Assembly: GCF_901905185.1 (NCBI RefSeq)
Contig: NZ_CABFMQ020000076.1
Location: 1 to 64,000 of the forward strand
Source: Methylocella tundrae
Lineage (GTDB): Bacteria; Pseudomonadota; Alphaproteobacteria; Rhizobiales; Beijerinckiaceae
Length of the DNA: 64,000 bases
Direction of reading: 5' to 3'
Under the pieces are notes generated by a model that worked only from the letters and a program-made list of their open reading frames with translations, was not told the origin of the DNA and did not search any database. The position numbers were made by a program, and so were the translations under genes. Positions 50,101 to 59,644 of this stretch are shown here, in pieces. How positions within the stretch are numbered: the first letter of the stretch is position 1; each line of letters begins with the position of its first letter.

Positions 50101-50802
50101 GAACGGGCTGACCGCTTCCCGCGCCTGGAAATAGGTGTCGGGATTTTGCGATGTGCCGCGAATGAATGGGTTCTCGGGGTTGAGCGCACGGGCCCGATGG
50201 GCGCGCACGAGATCGTTGGAGATCATGGCGCGGATGTCATCGTCGCCGACAAGCTCAAGCGTATTGAGTTCATGCGAGGTGCGAAAGCCGTCGAAGAAAT
50301 GCAGGAAAGGGACCCGCGCTTCAAGGGTCGCGGCCTCGGCCATGAGCGCCGTGTCATGAGCCTCCTGCACATTGGCGGAAGAGATCAGCGCGAATCCTGT
50401 GGTGCGAACGGTCATCACGTCGGAGTGGTCTCCGAAGATCGACAGAGCGGAGGTCGCAAGAGAGCGCGCCGCGACGTGAAACACCGTGGATGTCAGCTCG
50501 CCGGCGATCTTCAGCATATTGGGCAACATCAGAAGCAGCCCTTGCGAGGCCGTGAAGGTCGTCGTCATGGCGCCCGACTGAAGCGCGCCGTGAACGGCGC
50601 CAGCGGCTCCTCCCTCGCTCTGCATCTCCTGCACCACAGGAACAGCGCCCCAGATGTTCTTGCGCCCTTCCGCCGCCCACTGGTCAGCGAGTTCCGCCAT
50701 GGTCGATGAGGGGGTGATCGGGTAAATGGCGCATACCTCATTGATGCGATAGGCGATATGCGCCACCGCGGTATTGCCGTCCATTGTCGTTCTCGCGCCC
50801 AT
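47197..50802 (-). CDS. nifJ: Pyruvate:ferredoxin (flavodoxin) oxidoreductase
   Basis: A 1201-residue single-chain PFOR. It converts pyruvate and CoA to acetyl-CoA and CO2 while reducing ferredoxin or flavodoxin. Domain order: pyrimidine-binding TPP domain (TMDGNTAVAHIAYRINEVCAIYPITPSS at the front, split 5-33), transketolase C-like domain, gamma domain (GLGADGTVGANKNSVKII), EKR/ferredoxin domain with CIQCGQCSFVCPHSVI and CTGCGLCIEACP, then the pyrophosphate-binding TPP domain with CGGCGETPYLK, TGCSSIYGGN and GDGWAYDIGYGG. Its oxygen lability and low-potential product fit microaerobic or diazotrophic metabolism. Second gene of a minus-strand operon. Confidence 0.95.
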   Translation of the reverse strand: MGARTTMDGNTAVAHIAYRINEVCAIYPITPSSTMAELADQWAAEGRKNIWGAVPVVQEMQSEGGAAGAVHGALQSGAMTTTFTASQGLLLMLPNMLKIAGELTSTVFHVAARSLATSALSIFGDHSDVMTVRTTGFALISSANVQEAHDTALMAEAATLEARVPFLHFFDGFRTSHELNTLELVGDDDIRAMISNDLVRAHRARALNPENPFIRGTSQNPDTYFQAREAVSPFYARTPKIVEDAMARFAAVTGRRYGLFEYEGAPDAERVLILMGSGAETARETVKALVARGEKVGALQVRLYRPFSAEHFLAALPPSVGAIAVLEQTKEPGATGEPLYLDVIATLAQGVGDGQRSSMPRVIGGRYGISSKDFTPAMAKAALDELAKHDAGGRFAGRNSFTLGIDDDLSHSSLAVDPGFSIEPDNTTRAVFYGLGADGTVGANKNSVKIIAEDAGRYAQGYFVYDSHKSGAQTVSHLRFGPNPIKAPYLIASASFVACHQFSFLERQDVLRVAAPGGVFLLNSPYGQNNSWDALPRSVQQQIIDKRLRFFVIDASKVAREVGLGARTNTILQTCFFAISGVLPRETAIKHIKESIRHSYGSKGEAVVAKNFAAVDETLERLFEVTTPLFATNPKDRPPIVAASAPEFVQRFTARMLVGRGDDIPVSLMPADGAFPSGTSAYEKRNIAEAVPVWETDLCIQCGQCSFVCPHSVIRAKYYNEAALAGAPSSFKSAPINARGYPEARFTLQFYVEDCTGCGLCIEACPAISPREPGVKAINLATKEPLVATERANIAFFEKLPVNDRARVDFANVRGVQFLEPLFEFSGACGGCGETPYLKLLSQLFGDRAQIANATGCSSIYGGNLPVTPWTKNHEGRGPAWSNSLFEDNAEFGLGFRLAADKHLEIARTLLTELAQTVGEDLAADILSAPQIHEYEIRAQRIRVAELKTRLLKLEGEATQDLLSVVDHLVRRSIWIVGGDGWAYDIGYGGLDHVLASGRNVNVLVLDTEVYSNTGGQASKATPLGAVAKFAAAGKRVARKDLALQAIAYGNVYVAQVAMGANPQQTLDAFREAEAYDGPSLILAYSQCIAHGIDMRFGMKQQDLAVASGYWPLLRFNPAMRTAGKNPFQLDSPRPTIAFKDYAYNEIRYSSLARTLPDEAAALLLDAQAAVIDKYQQYEDIAARDGSRFVPGVGVVVKPAS

Positions 50803-50837
50803 CAGGCTTCTGGCTCCAACAATTTAGATTGATTTCC

Positions 50838-52469
50838 TCAGCCGCGTTCAGGGACCATTTCCATAGCGTGGCACGGACATTGTTCAACGCAAACCGCGCA
50901 GCCGGTGCATAGAGCATAGTCGATCGCATAGCGTTGTCCGGGACCCAGCTTGGCGATGGCGTCTTCCGGGCAGGCGGCGAAGCAATTGTCGCATTCAAAG
51001 CAATTGCCGCAGGAGAGGCACCGCTTGGCCTCGTGCAGCGATTCAGCCTCGCTAAGGCCGCTGACGACCTCGTCGAAACCCGCGCCCCGCGCTGACGCCG
51101 GCAATTCCTGCTGCGTCGAGGGAATGGCGTCGGCATAGATTGGCAGATTCAATGCGCCAAACTCGATGATGGGATGCTTGGCGGGATGTGCGCAGTCGGC
51201 TCCTCTCAGCCAGGCGTCGATGTGACGGGCAGCCTTCTTGCCATGGCCCGTCGCCACCGTGACGGAACGCTCGCCCGGCGCCATGTCGCCGCCCGCGAAG
51301 ACGCCCGGCCGGCCGGTCATCATGTTTGGCGCGACGACGACGGTTCCATCCGCTCCAAAGACAATCTCCGGGATCTTCCTGAGAAAACCGCTGTCGGCGT
51401 CCTGGCCGAGCGCCAGCACCACGGAGTCGGCGTGCAGCGTCTCGATCTGTCCAGTCGGCTGGGCGCGGCCCGCCTCGTCGATGCGCATCACTTCAACGGT
51501 GAGATCGCTCCCGTCGATAGCCTTTATTGAAGTCAGCCATTTGATCTTGACGCCTTCCGCCAAGGCTTCGTCTGCCTCGAACTCGCGCGCCGGCATGTGC
51601 GCCCTGTCGCGGCGGTAGACGATCAACGCTTCCTCGGCGCCGAGCCGTCGCGCCGTGCGGGCGGCGTCCATGGCGGTATTTCCGCCGCCGTAGACCACCA
51701 CGCGGCGGCCGAGGCGCGGAGCGGCGCCGGACTCCATATCACGCAGCATGGAGACGGCGTCCAGCACCTTGACGGCGTCGCGCGCTGGAATGTCTACATG
51801 TTTTGAAAGCTGGGCGCCGATGGCGATGAAGATGGCGTCGAACCGGCCGGCCTGTTTCTCCGCCAACACATCATCCACACGATGATTGAGGACGATCTTG
51901 ACGCCCATCTGCTCGATCCGTCCGATCTCCTTCATCAGATCCTCACGCGGCAGACGATAGGCAGGGATGCCGAAATGCAGCATGCCGCCCGGCAACGGTC
52001 CCGCCTCGTGGATCTCTACCTCATGGCCGAGCCGCGTAAGGTGATAGGCTGCAGACAGGCCGCTCGGGCCGGCGCCGATCACCAGTACGCGCTTGCCGGT
52101 GGCGGCCTTGTCGCTCGGCATCGCCCAGCCTTGTTCTGCGGCAAGATCGCCGAGGAAACGCTCTACCGAATGAATGTTCACCGCGGAGTCGAGATCCTTG
52201 CGATTGCAGTTCGTCTCGCAAGGATGGTAGCAGACCCGCCCGTGCACCGCCGGCAAAGGGTTGTCGCGGATCAGCGCTTCCCAGGCCGCCTGGAACTTGC
52301 CTGCCTGCGCCAACGCCAGCCAGGCCTGGATATTCTCGCCAGCGGGGCAGGCCGCGTTGCACGGGGGCAGCATGTCGACATAGATCGGGCGCTGGCGACG
52401 CACCGGGCCCGTCCCTCTCTCTCGCGTCAAGTCGACGGTCGGCGTCATGTCGCGGGCAAAGGCTGTCAC
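50838..52469 (-). CDS. GltD-like Fe-S flavoprotein (NAD(P)H:ferredoxin module)
   Basis: A 543-residue protein. The N-terminal Fe-S fold has CNAACPAGENIQAWLA and CYHPCETNCNRKDLD. A two-dinucleotide-binding flavoprotein core includes the FAD motif VIGAGPSGLSAAYHL and the NAD(P) motif VVYGGGNTAMDAARTA; VFAGGDMAPGERSVTVATGHG ends it. A C-terminal 2x[4Fe-4S] ferredoxin follows (CLSCGNCFECDNCFAACPEDAI and CTGCAVCVEQCP, each shown in part). The architecture is that of glutamate-synthase small subunit relatives, but no large subunit is present. It could move electrons between NAD(P)H and ferredoxin for the adjacent PFOR (inference). First gene of the operon, 35 bases before nifJ. Confidence 0.85.
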   Translation of the reverse strand: MTAFARDMTPTVDLTRERGTGPVRRQRPIYVDMLPPCNAACPAGENIQAWLALAQAGKFQAAWEALIRDNPLPAVHGRVCYHPCETNCNRKDLDSAVNIHSVERFLGDLAAEQGWAMPSDKAATGKRVLVIGAGPSGLSAAYHLTRLGHEVEIHEAGPLPGGMLHFGIPAYRLPREDLMKEIGRIEQMGVKIVLNHRVDDVLAEKQAGRFDAIFIAIGAQLSKHVDIPARDAVKVLDAVSMLRDMESGAAPRLGRRVVVYGGGNTAMDAARTARRLGAEEALIVYRRDRAHMPAREFEADEALAEGVKIKWLTSIKAIDGSDLTVEVMRIDEAGRAQPTGQIETLHADSVVLALGQDADSGFLRKIPEIVFGADGTVVVAPNMMTGRPGVFAGGDMAPGERSVTVATGHGKKAARHIDAWLRGADCAHPAKHPIIEFGALNLPIYADAIPSTQQELPASARGAGFDEVVSGLSEAESLHEAKRCLSCGNCFECDNCFAACPEDAIAKLGPGQRYAIDYALCTGCAVCVEQCPCHAMEMVPERG

Positions 52470-53178
52470 GGGACCTCTCCAGATAATTGGGCGGCCGAAT
52501 AGTTGGGCGGCGGAGGCGAACTCCGCGATCGAGCGCAGCCGCCTTCATCTCCGGGACGAAGAGGACTGCATCTCCGGGACGAAGAGGACTGCGGACCGGG
52601 CGCCCCACTATAGGCGGCCGATCTTCAGCGCCGCTCCCCACCCGAAAAGAGCCGCGCCGCCGCAACCATCATGATCCCTGCGGGCAAAACATATTTGGCG
52701 CTGGCGAGCCGGCGCCGATCGCTGACAGCCTAACGCCGAATGCCAACTCTGGCTTCATGTCTTCCGGCACAAAGCGAAATCCGTATTGCTCAAAATAGAA
52801 GATAGAGAAACTGGCCGATGGGTGTTTGAAAATGCTTCAACTAAACGTCGCAGACCGCTTCTGCTTACGCCCACGCCGGAGCGGGAAATTCCAAGGCCTT
52901 TCCAGCCGATTTCAAACCGCGCGCATGCGCTGCATGAAATCAATGCTGCTTGCATGCCATAACCCCTATGCTGACGCCTTGACTCAGATCAATGGGGTGG
53001 CGGCATTGGGGCGGTGGAGGCAGCGAGGCCGCATCGCGTCGCGACCTCGCCCGGGCGGAAAATTTCAGGCAAATGATCTCGCGCGCATGGCGCATCGCAA
53101 CTCTCTCCGCTGGCGTCGCTGCTCCAAGGAACGATGTGAAAGTCTACGCGGACAAGGTCATCCGCAGTTACAATAGCA
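52470..53178. other. 709-base region without a supported gene
   Basis: Non-coding stretch between the Fe-S flavoprotein and the hydrolase, both on the minus strand. It includes the tandem duplication at 52546-52591. A protein-like minus-strand fragment (52672-52830) reads FYFEQYGFRFVPEDMKPEL but has no start or domain, so it may be a relic. Frames at 52826-53176 and 52992-53237 look random. The promoter of the flavoprotein-nifJ operon should be at the left. Confidence 0.4.
52546..52591. repeat. 23-base tandem duplication
   Basis: The 23-base unit starting CATCTCCGGGACGAAGAGGA occurs twice head to tail (52546-52568 and 52569-52591), with no mismatch. It lies about 80 bases upstream of the flavoprotein-nifJ operon start and may affect its promoter region. 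It looks like a recent slippage duplication. Confidence 0.8.
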
Positions 53179-54084
53179 TCATCCTTCCGTTTGAGCGACG
53201 AAAGCCGCAATCCTTTGAATGGATGGAGCGTCGATAAGGAGCGGCGGATGACCCTGGCCTTCAACGATATAGGTCTCGCAATTCGGGTGGCGGCGCGCCA
53301 TTTCCGCCAGCGTCCCGGGCGAAAGAAGGTCGGAATTGCCGCCGCGGATCGCCAGCAGTGGAACCGCGCGCAGGCCATCGAATTGCGCCCAGAGCGCCGG
53401 CGCCGGCTGTTCCAGATCGATGCTTTCGATCGTCTTCATCAGCTTTTGATCATAGCGCCCGCCGAAACGTCCCGTTTCATCGGCGAAGGTCAGTTTGGCG
53501 TAGAGCGCCCAATCGGCCTCGCCGAGGCCCTTGAAGTGTGCGCTCATCAATCGCTTTAGCAGATCGACGGCGTCGGCCTCCGACTTTGGCGGCGGCAGCT
53601 TGCCGACATAGCTGCGAATGCGCGCGAGTCCCTGCGGCTCCAGAACCGGGCCGATGTCATTGAGGACGGCGCCGGCTATGATGGACGGCCGCGTCGCGGA
53701 CAGCAGCATGACATGGAGGCCGCCGCGCGATGTTCCGACGAGAACCGCGCGTTCGACGCCGGCTGCGGTCAGCACAGACAGTATGTCGTCGTTCTCGACG
53801 GGCAGGCTGTAGTTTTTCCAGTCCCGATCATAGCCGGAGAGGCCGCGGCCGCGATAATCGAGCGCCAGAACGCGCCGCCGCCTGTTTCCGGCAAGGCCGC
53901 CGGCGAGAGCGCTCGCGAGCGGGCCGAAATCGGCCGCGCTGCGCGTCAGTCCCGGCAGGCACACGACAGGCAGGCCGGGGTCGAGCGGCGAACCATAGTC
54001 GCGAAAGTGAAGCCTTAGTCCATCGGACGCGGAGATAAAGCAGCTCTCAAAGGAGGGCTCGGCAAGGGGCTCGGCAAGGGGCAT
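53179..54084 (-). CDS. Alpha/beta hydrolase
   Basis: A 301-residue alpha/beta-hydrolase-fold enzyme. LPVVCLPGLTRSAADFGPLA provides the oxyanion region, the nucleophile elbow is GTSRGGLH (Ser near 118), the acid is probably in RGGNSDLLSPGTL, and the His is in EGQGHPPLL. This is the lipase/esterase-like group with broad substrates, so none can be assigned. No signal peptide, so probably cytoplasmic. Stands alone, transcribed away from the response regulator gene. Confidence 0.82.
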   Translation of the reverse strand: MPLAEPLAEPSFESCFISASDGLRLHFRDYGSPLDPGLPVVCLPGLTRSAADFGPLASALAGGLAGNRRRRVLALDYRGRGLSGYDRDWKNYSLPVENDDILSVLTAAGVERAVLVGTSRGGLHVMLLSATRPSIIAGAVLNDIGPVLEPQGLARIRSYVGKLPPPKSEADAVDLLKRLMSAHFKGLGEADWALYAKLTFADETGRFGGRYDQKLMKTIESIDLEQPAPALWAQFDGLRAVPLLAIRGGNSDLLSPGTLAEMARRHPNCETYIVEGQGHPPLLIDAPSIQRIAAFVAQTEG

Positions 54085-54218
54085 GAAACATCCACGCGTC
54101 TGGTTGCGGCGCCATCTGCGCGCGCGGCGGTAGCAACGGGAAAGTCCGCAGTTAAATCATTTTTTTACCTTAAAATGATCAAACCGGAACTGATCCAGAT
54201 TAGGCCTGTTAGTGAGGC

Positions 54219-54617
54219 ATGGAAAAGCCCGGCAATCAACAGTGCTTCGCTCTCGTCGTTGAAGATGAACCCCTCGTGCGCATGCTCGGCGTCGATGTTC
54301 TGGAGAGCGCCGGCTTTGTCGTGATTGAGGCCTGCAATGCCGATGAGGCCCTGGCCGTGCTGGCGCGGCGGTCCGATATCAGCGTCGTCTTTACCGATGT
54401 CGACATGCCAGGCTCACTCGATGGCCTCGACCTTGCCTGGCGCATTCATGAATGCTGGCCCGGAATAGGCGTGGTTCTGACCTCCGGCCGCTATACGATC
54501 GAGCCCCGATTGATGCCGCGCGAGGACGCTTTCGTGCCAAAGCCCTATGCCGTCTCTTCCTTGCTGGCGCAGATCGAAAGGGTGGTGGCGCGGGCCTCGG
54601 CCGAGCGAGATCGCTGA
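54219..54617 (+). CDS. Stand-alone response regulator receiver protein
   Basis: A 132-residue CheY-like receiver without output domain. The acidic pocket is VVEDEP (about 13-18), the phospho-acceptor Asp60 is in FTDVDMPG, and the switch Thr/Ser is in VVLTSGRY. The conserved Lys is in FVPKPY (about 110). Such single-domain regulators in Rhizobiales act as phosphate sinks or protein-interaction switches. No kinase gene is adjacent. It converges with the lytic transglycosylase gene, with 1 base between the stops. Confidence 0.88.
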   Translation: MEKPGNQQCFALVVEDEPLVRMLGVDVLESAGFVVIEACNADEALAVLARRSDISVVFTDVDMPGSLDGLDLAWRIHECWPGIGVVLTSGRYTIEPRLMPREDAFVPKPYAVSSLLAQIERVVARASAERDR

Positions 54618-54618
54618 A

Positions 54619-56856
54619 TTAAGGATTTGCTTCGGCTTCGGCCCTTTGCATGGGCGCGGCGGTGAAGCGGATGCGATAGATGTTGAGATTCTCCATGACG
54701 CGCTGGACATAATTCCGCGTCTCGGTGAACGGAATGCGCTCCACCCAATCGATTGCATCGACGCCCGGCTTGCGCGGATCGCCATAAGCGTCGAGCCATT
54801 GCTTCACTCGCTTGCCGCCGGCGTTATAGGACGCGAAGGCGAGGATGTAGGAGCCGCGGTTCTCGGCGAGGAGCTGGCCGAGATGGGCGGCGGCGAGCTG
54901 CGCATTGAAGGCGGCGTCGGCGGTGAGCCGGCTCTCGTCGAATGCGACGCCAGCGCGCTGGGCCGTGGTTCGCGCGGTCGCGGCGATCATCTGCATCAAG
55001 CCCTTGGCGCCGGCGCTCGAAACCGCGCTCGTATCGAACGCGCTCTCCTGGCGCGCAATCGAATAGACGACGGAAGGGTCGGCCGAATTCGGCAAAGGCT
55101 GAAACGCCGGAACGCCATAGGTCGGAAAGGCGAGCTCATCGAGAGCAATGCCGCGCTGGCTCGCAATCTTGCCGACAGTGAGCGAGACATGCGCGTCCTG
55201 CTGCCGCGCGACGACTTTCGCGAGCGCGGCGACTTGCGCGGGGTCCTCGAGGTGGCGGGCCGCCTCAAGGACGAGCGGATAGGCGAGGGCTTTCTCGCCG
55301 ACGGCGTAGAGAAGTTCGATCACCTTGACGGATGGGTCGCGCGCCTCGCCCGCCGCCTCTGTCGCCGGCATACGGATCGGAGCCGCGCTCAGCCCGAGTT
55401 TTTCGCGCGAGAGTTGCCCGTAATAGGTCGCGGGATGCGTTGCCGCCTGCTGATAGAAGGCTTTCGCCGTCCCGGCCGCGTCCGGGTTCGCGGAGGCCTC
55501 GGCGGCGCGGCCGCGCCAGTAGGCCGCCCGCGCCCTGGACATTGGCGTCGCGGCAAGCTTGATCAGCGTGTCGAAATGCGCCGCGGCGCGGGCAGCGTCG
55601 TTGAGGAAGCGCAGCGCGATCCAGCCGGCGTGGAACTCGGCCTCGATCTGCATCTCCCGCGTCATCGCGGAATGTTCCGCGCATATTTTGTACGCGGTTT
55701 TCGCATCGCCCCGGTCGAGGAGCTTTCGCGCCAGGAGACGGCGCTCGACCCACCATTCATCGCCATTGATCAGGACAATCGGGTCGCGCGGCGCCGCCAG
55801 CATGAGGGCGACGGCTTCGCTGATCTTGTCCGCCCGCCGCAGTTTTTGAATCATCGCGAATTTATAGCCCGCGTCCGCCCGCAAGGGGGCAGGCACTGCG
55901 GCGAGAAGTTTGTCGCTTGGGGCCTCCGCGATGACAGCCGCGCGCGCGCGGGCAAGGGCGACGACATCCGGCCCCGCGAGGATCGCGGCGCGCATCGCAT
56001 TTGCCGTCTGCTCCTTGTAGAGCAGGCGTTCGGCGCGATATTTGTGATCGGCCTTTTCGAGATAGGAGCCAAAATCGGCTCTGATCTTTGCTTCGAGCGC
56101 GGCGTTGAGGTCGGCCTCGCGCCAGACGCCGCGCACGAGGGCGGCGGCCTCAGCGCTCTTGCCATCGTCTTTCAGCGCGCGGGCGAGGGCGAGCTTGCCC
56201 GCCGGCGTCTGAGGCTCGGATGTCGAGAAATAGGATTTGATCAGAGCCGATTTCTTGCGGTCGCCGAACAGGGCCTCTTCGCTGAGTTTGCGCAGCCAGC
56301 CCTGCGCTGGCCAGGAGGGATGCGCGGCGATGAAGGCCTGCATGCGGTCGAAGCCCGATTCGCGGGAAAATGTCCGCAGCGCAATCCATTCGAGCGCCGT
56401 TTGAACGATCGGGTCCGTAGCGGCCTTCGCGGCGGCGTCGCCGCCCGCCAGATCGCCGGATTTATAGAAGGAGATCGCTTCCTTGAACCCGGCGAGGTCG
56501 CGTCCGAGTTCATGGGCCGCCGCGGTCAGATTGACCGGCGGCGCTTCGGGGCGGGCGCCAATGTCGGCGTCATCCTCGTCGGGCGCCTCTTCGCGCAGAA
56601 ATGGCACGGCGGGCGGCGCGAATCGCGGCTCGGGGGCAAGGAGGGCGCGGATTGGCTCCGGCCAGTCGGAAGGGGAGAGGCCAACACCCTTCTGCTTGAC
56701 ATAGGCCCCGCTGAGGCCGAGCGCGAGGGCGCCGATCCCGATCGCCAGCCTCGCGCCATTGAGCCTTGGACCGGAAAGGCTCGAACCGATGAGCCGGACG
56801 CGGGGCGGGCTGAAGAGATATGACCTCGTGAGCATGCCTCGGTCAATCCTGGTCAT
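54619..56856 (-). CDS. Soluble lytic murein transglycosylase (Slt-like)
   Basis: A 745-residue periplasmic peptidoglycan lyase. An N-terminal hydrophobic segment (about 40-55, LAIGIGALALGLSGAYV) serves as signal or anchor. A long alpha-superhelical region follows (about 110-560), with TPR-like helices. The SLT catalytic domain is near the C-terminus, with the catalytic Glu in IARQESAFD, then SSAGAKGLMQMI and FASYNAGGKRV. It cuts glycan strands to 1,6-anhydro-MurNAc ends. I start at ATG 56856, because GGAG is about 8 bases upstream; a start 14 codons earlier is possible. Confidence 0.88.
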   Translation of the reverse strand: MTRIDRGMLTRSYLFSPPRVRLIGSSLSGPRLNGARLAIGIGALALGLSGAYVKQKGVGLSPSDWPEPIRALLAPEPRFAPPAVPFLREEAPDEDDADIGARPEAPPVNLTAAAHELGRDLAGFKEAISFYKSGDLAGGDAAAKAATDPIVQTALEWIALRTFSRESGFDRMQAFIAAHPSWPAQGWLRKLSEEALFGDRKKSALIKSYFSTSEPQTPAGKLALARALKDDGKSAEAAALVRGVWREADLNAALEAKIRADFGSYLEKADHKYRAERLLYKEQTANAMRAAILAGPDVVALARARAAVIAEAPSDKLLAAVPAPLRADAGYKFAMIQKLRRADKISEAVALMLAAPRDPIVLINGDEWWVERRLLARKLLDRGDAKTAYKICAEHSAMTREMQIEAEFHAGWIALRFLNDAARAAAHFDTLIKLAATPMSRARAAYWRGRAAEASANPDAAGTAKAFYQQAATHPATYYGQLSREKLGLSAAPIRMPATEAAGEARDPSVKVIELLYAVGEKALAYPLVLEAARHLEDPAQVAALAKVVARQQDAHVSLTVGKIASQRGIALDELAFPTYGVPAFQPLPNSADPSVVYSIARQESAFDTSAVSSAGAKGLMQMIAATARTTAQRAGVAFDESRLTADAAFNAQLAAAHLGQLLAENRGSYILAFASYNAGGKRVKQWLDAYGDPRKPGVDAIDWVERIPFTETRNYVQRVMENLNIYRIRFTAAPMQRAEAEANP

Positions 56857-57061
56857 CAATGCTCCAAACGATGAGTCTGAACCCTTCCTTATTAACAAAG
56901 GACGAATTATCGCAGTCAGCGCAGAGGGTTTGTCGTCAGGCGGGCCTTTTCGAAAGGCTCATTGACGTCTATGTGTCTGGTCCGCGCAGCTCAAACAGCG
57001 CCAGAAACTCAGCCTGTAAAATGCGGCCTTGATCGGGCGGATTGGTGAAAGGTTAGCGATA

Positions 57062-57958
57062 ATGACGAAAAAGGCGGCATTTAGGGGATCCATCACCGCA
57101 CTCGTCACGCCTTTCAAGGATGGCGCCTTCGATGAAGCGACCTATCGGGCGTTGGTCGATTGGCAGATCGAGAGCGGCACGCATGGCTTGTCGCCCGCGG
57201 GCACGACCGGGGAAAGCCCGACTTTGTCGCACGCCGAACATCGCGAGGTCATTGCGACCTGCATCAAGGAGGCACGCGGCCGCGTGCCGGTGATCGCCGG
57301 GACGGGCTCGAACAATACGCATGAGGCGATCGAGCTGTCGCGTTTTGCCGAGAAGGCGGGCGCCGATGGCCTGCTCATCGTCGCGCCCTATTACAACAAG
57401 CCCTCGCAGGAGGGGCTTTATCAGCATTACAAGGCGATCAACGACGCCGTCGGCATCCCGATCATTCTGTACAATATCCCGCCGCGCTCCGTGGTCGACA
57501 TCTCGGTCGAAACGATGAAGCGGCTGTTCGAGCTGAAAAACATCGCCGGCGTCAAGGATGCGACGGGCAATCTCGCCCGCACGGCGCAGCAAAGGGAGGC
57601 GCTTGGACCTGATTTCATCCAGCTGTCCGGCGAGGATCTGACGGCGGTCGCGGTGATGGCGCTCGGCGGCCACGGTTGCATCTCGGTGACGTCGAACATT
57701 GCGCCGAAGATCTGCGCCGACATGCAGGACGCCTGCCTCAGCAATGATTTCGCCCGCGCGCTGAAGCTGAACGATCGGCTGAGCCCCTTGCATCAGGCTC
57801 TTTTCATCGAGCCAAATCCGGCCGGGCCGAAATATGCGCTGGCGGCGCTTGGCAAGATCACGGAAGAGGTTCGCGCGCCTATGTTAAAGGCGAGCGAGAA
57901 AGCGCATGCGCCGATCAACGCCGCCCTCATCCATGCCGGGCTTCTTGTCGATGCCTGA
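57062..57958 (+). CDS. dapA: 4-hydroxy-tetrahydrodipicolinate synthase
   Basis: A 298-residue TIM-barrel aldolase that condenses pyruvate with aspartate semialdehyde for lysine and diaminopimelate synthesis. [10 protein letters not shown] opens the barrel, [14 protein letters not shown] binds substrate, [12 protein letters not shown] holds the catalytic Tyr, and GVKDATGN has the Schiff-base Lys. [13 protein letters not shown] is also conserved. ATG 57062 follows AAAGG. A 28-base gap leads to smpB, so the two may be one transcript. Confidence 0.94.
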   Translation: MTKKAAFRGSITALVTPFKDGAFDEATYRALVDWQIESGTHGLSPAGTTGESPTLSHAEHREVIATCIKEARGRVPVIAGTGSNNTHEAIELSRFAEKAGADGLLIVAPYYNKPSQEGLYQHYKAINDAVGIPIILYNIPPRSVVDISVETMKRLFELKNIAGVKDATGNLARTAQQREALGPDFIQLSGEDLTAVAVMALGGHGCISVTSNIAPKICADMQDACLSNDFARALKLNDRLSPLHQALFIEPNPAGPKYALAALGKITEEVRAPMLKASEKAHAPINAALIHAGLLVDA

Positions 57959-57986
57959 GCTTTCCTTGATGCGTGAGGCGCTTTGA

Positions 57987-58463
57987 GTGGCCCCAAAAAA
58001 AGAGAGTCTTTTCAAGATAGCCGCGGACAATCGACGGGCGCGGTATAATTATGAGATAGGGGAAACCTTCGAGGCGGGCATCATGCTGACGGGCACCGAA
58101 GTCAAATCGCTGCGCACGGGCAAAGCGACCATCGCAGAAAGCTACGCCTCGATCGGCCGCTCCGGTGAACTCTTTCTCATCAATGCGAACATCCCGGAAT
58201 ATCTGCAGGCCAACCGGTTCAACCATGAGCCGAAGCGGCCGCGCAAACTGCTTCTGCACGCGCGCGAACTCGCCAAGCTGGCGCAGGGGACCGAGCGCGA
58301 AGGCATGACGATCGTGCCGCTGAAGATCTATTTCAACGACAAAGGCCGGGCGAAGATCGAGATCGCCCTCGCGCGCGGAAAACAATTGCATGACAAGCGC
58401 GAGACCGAGAAGAAACGCGACTGGAGCCGCGAAAAGAGCCGCCTCATGCGGGAGAAGGGCTGA
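57987..58463 (+). CDS. smpB: SsrA-binding protein SmpB
   Basis: A 158-residue SmpB, partner of tmRNA in rescue of stalled ribosomes. The OB-barrel begins [22 protein letters not shown] and has [21 protein letters not shown] and [27 protein letters not shown] (conserved region, about 60-90). The basic C-terminal tail [17 protein letters not shown] forms a helix in the decoding site. GTG start. Follows dapA, an order common in Rhizobiales. Confidence 0.94.
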   Translation: MAPKKESLFKIAADNRRARYNYEIGETFEAGIMLTGTEVKSLRTGKATIAESYASIGRSGELFLINANIPEYLQANRFNHEPKRPRKLLLHARELAKLAQGTEREGMTIVPLKIYFNDKGRAKIEIALARGKQLHDKRETEKKRDWSREKSRLMREKG

Positions 58464-58510
58464 TGCTCGCGATCGCGTTTTTCAGTCCCGATTTAATTGC
58501 GGGCTAATCC

Positions 58511-59626
58511 ATGTCTCACAATAGTTTCGGCCATCTTTTCCGCGTCACCACCTTCGGCGAGAGCCACGGGCCGGCGATCGGCTGCGTTGTCGACGGCTGT
58601 CCGCCGCGCATCGAACTGGTCGAGGAGGATATTCAGATCTTCCTCGAGCGCCGACGCCCCGGCCAGAGCCGCTTCACGACGCAGCGGCAGGAGGCCGACA
58701 AGGTCAAAATTCTCTCCGGCGTATTCGACGATCCGCAGACGGGGCGGCAGGTCACGACTGGAACGCCGATCGCGCTTTTGATTGAAAACACGGACCAGCG
58801 CTCGAAGGATTACGACGCCATCAAGACCGTTTATCGGCCGGGCCATGCCGACTACGCCTATGACGCCAAATATGGCGTCCGCGACTATCGCGGCGGCGGC
58901 CGCTCCTCTGCGCGCGAGACGGCGACGCGGGTCGCGGCGGGCGCCGTGGCGCGCAAGATCATCCCCGGCGTCCTCATTCGCGGCGCGCTGGTGCAGATGG
59001 GTCCGCACAAAATCGACCGTGCGAACTGGGACTGGGACGAATGCGCGAAGAATCCGTTTTTTTGTCCCGACGCCAAAGCCGCGGCCTTCTTTGAATCCTA
59101 TCTCGACGGCGTTCGCAAAGCCGGTTCCTCGATCGGGGCCGTCATCGAGATCGTCGCCGAGAATGCGCCGGCAGGGTGGGGCGCTCCGATTTATGGCAAG
59201 CTCGACGCGGAGCTCGCGAGCGCCCTGATGTCCATCAATGCGGTCAAAGGCGTCGAAATCGGCGAGGGTTTCGCCAGCGCTGAACTGACCGGCGAAGAAA
59301 ACGCCGATGAAATGCGCTTTGGAAACGACGACAGGCCGCTTTTCCTGTCGAATCATGCCGGAGGGGTTCTGGGGGGCATTTCCACTGGCCAGCCGATCGT
59401 CGCGCGCTTTGCCGTGAAGCCGACATCCTCAATCTTGCAGCCGCGCCTCACCATCGATCGCAGCGGGGCCGAGGCGGAGATCGTGACCAAGGGACGCCAC
59501 GACCCTTGCGTCGGCATCCGGGCCGTGCCGGTCGGCGAGGCGATGGTCGCCTGTGTCCTCGCAGACCAGTTTTTGCGCCATCGCGGGCAGGTCGGCGAAA
59601 GCTCGGCGTGGCCATCGCGGCCATGA
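58511..59626 (+). CDS. aroC: Chorismate synthase
   Basis: A 371-residue FMN-dependent enzyme, last step of the shikimate pathway to chorismate. The three signatures are [17 protein letters not shown] (about 15-31), [20 protein letters not shown] (about 128-147) and [17 protein letters not shown] near the end. [16 protein letters not shown] is present. Transcribed downstream of smpB. Confidence 0.96.
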   Translation: MSHNSFGHLFRVTTFGESHGPAIGCVVDGCPPRIELVEEDIQIFLERRRPGQSRFTTQRQEADKVKILSGVFDDPQTGRQVTTGTPIALLIENTDQRSKDYDAIKTVYRPGHADYAYDAKYGVRDYRGGGRSSARETATRVAAGAVARKIIPGVLIRGALVQMGPHKIDRANWDWDECAKNPFFCPDAKAAAFFESYLDGVRKAGSSIGAVIEIVAENAPAGWGAPIYGKLDAELASALMSINAVKGVEIGEGFASAELTGEENADEMRFGNDDRPLFLSNHAGGVLGGISTGQPIVARFAVKPTSSILQPRLTIDRSGAEAEIVTKGRHDPCVGIRAVPVGEAMVACVLADQFLRHRGQVGESSAWPSRP

Positions 59627-59644
59627 ATTTATTTACGCTAAACC

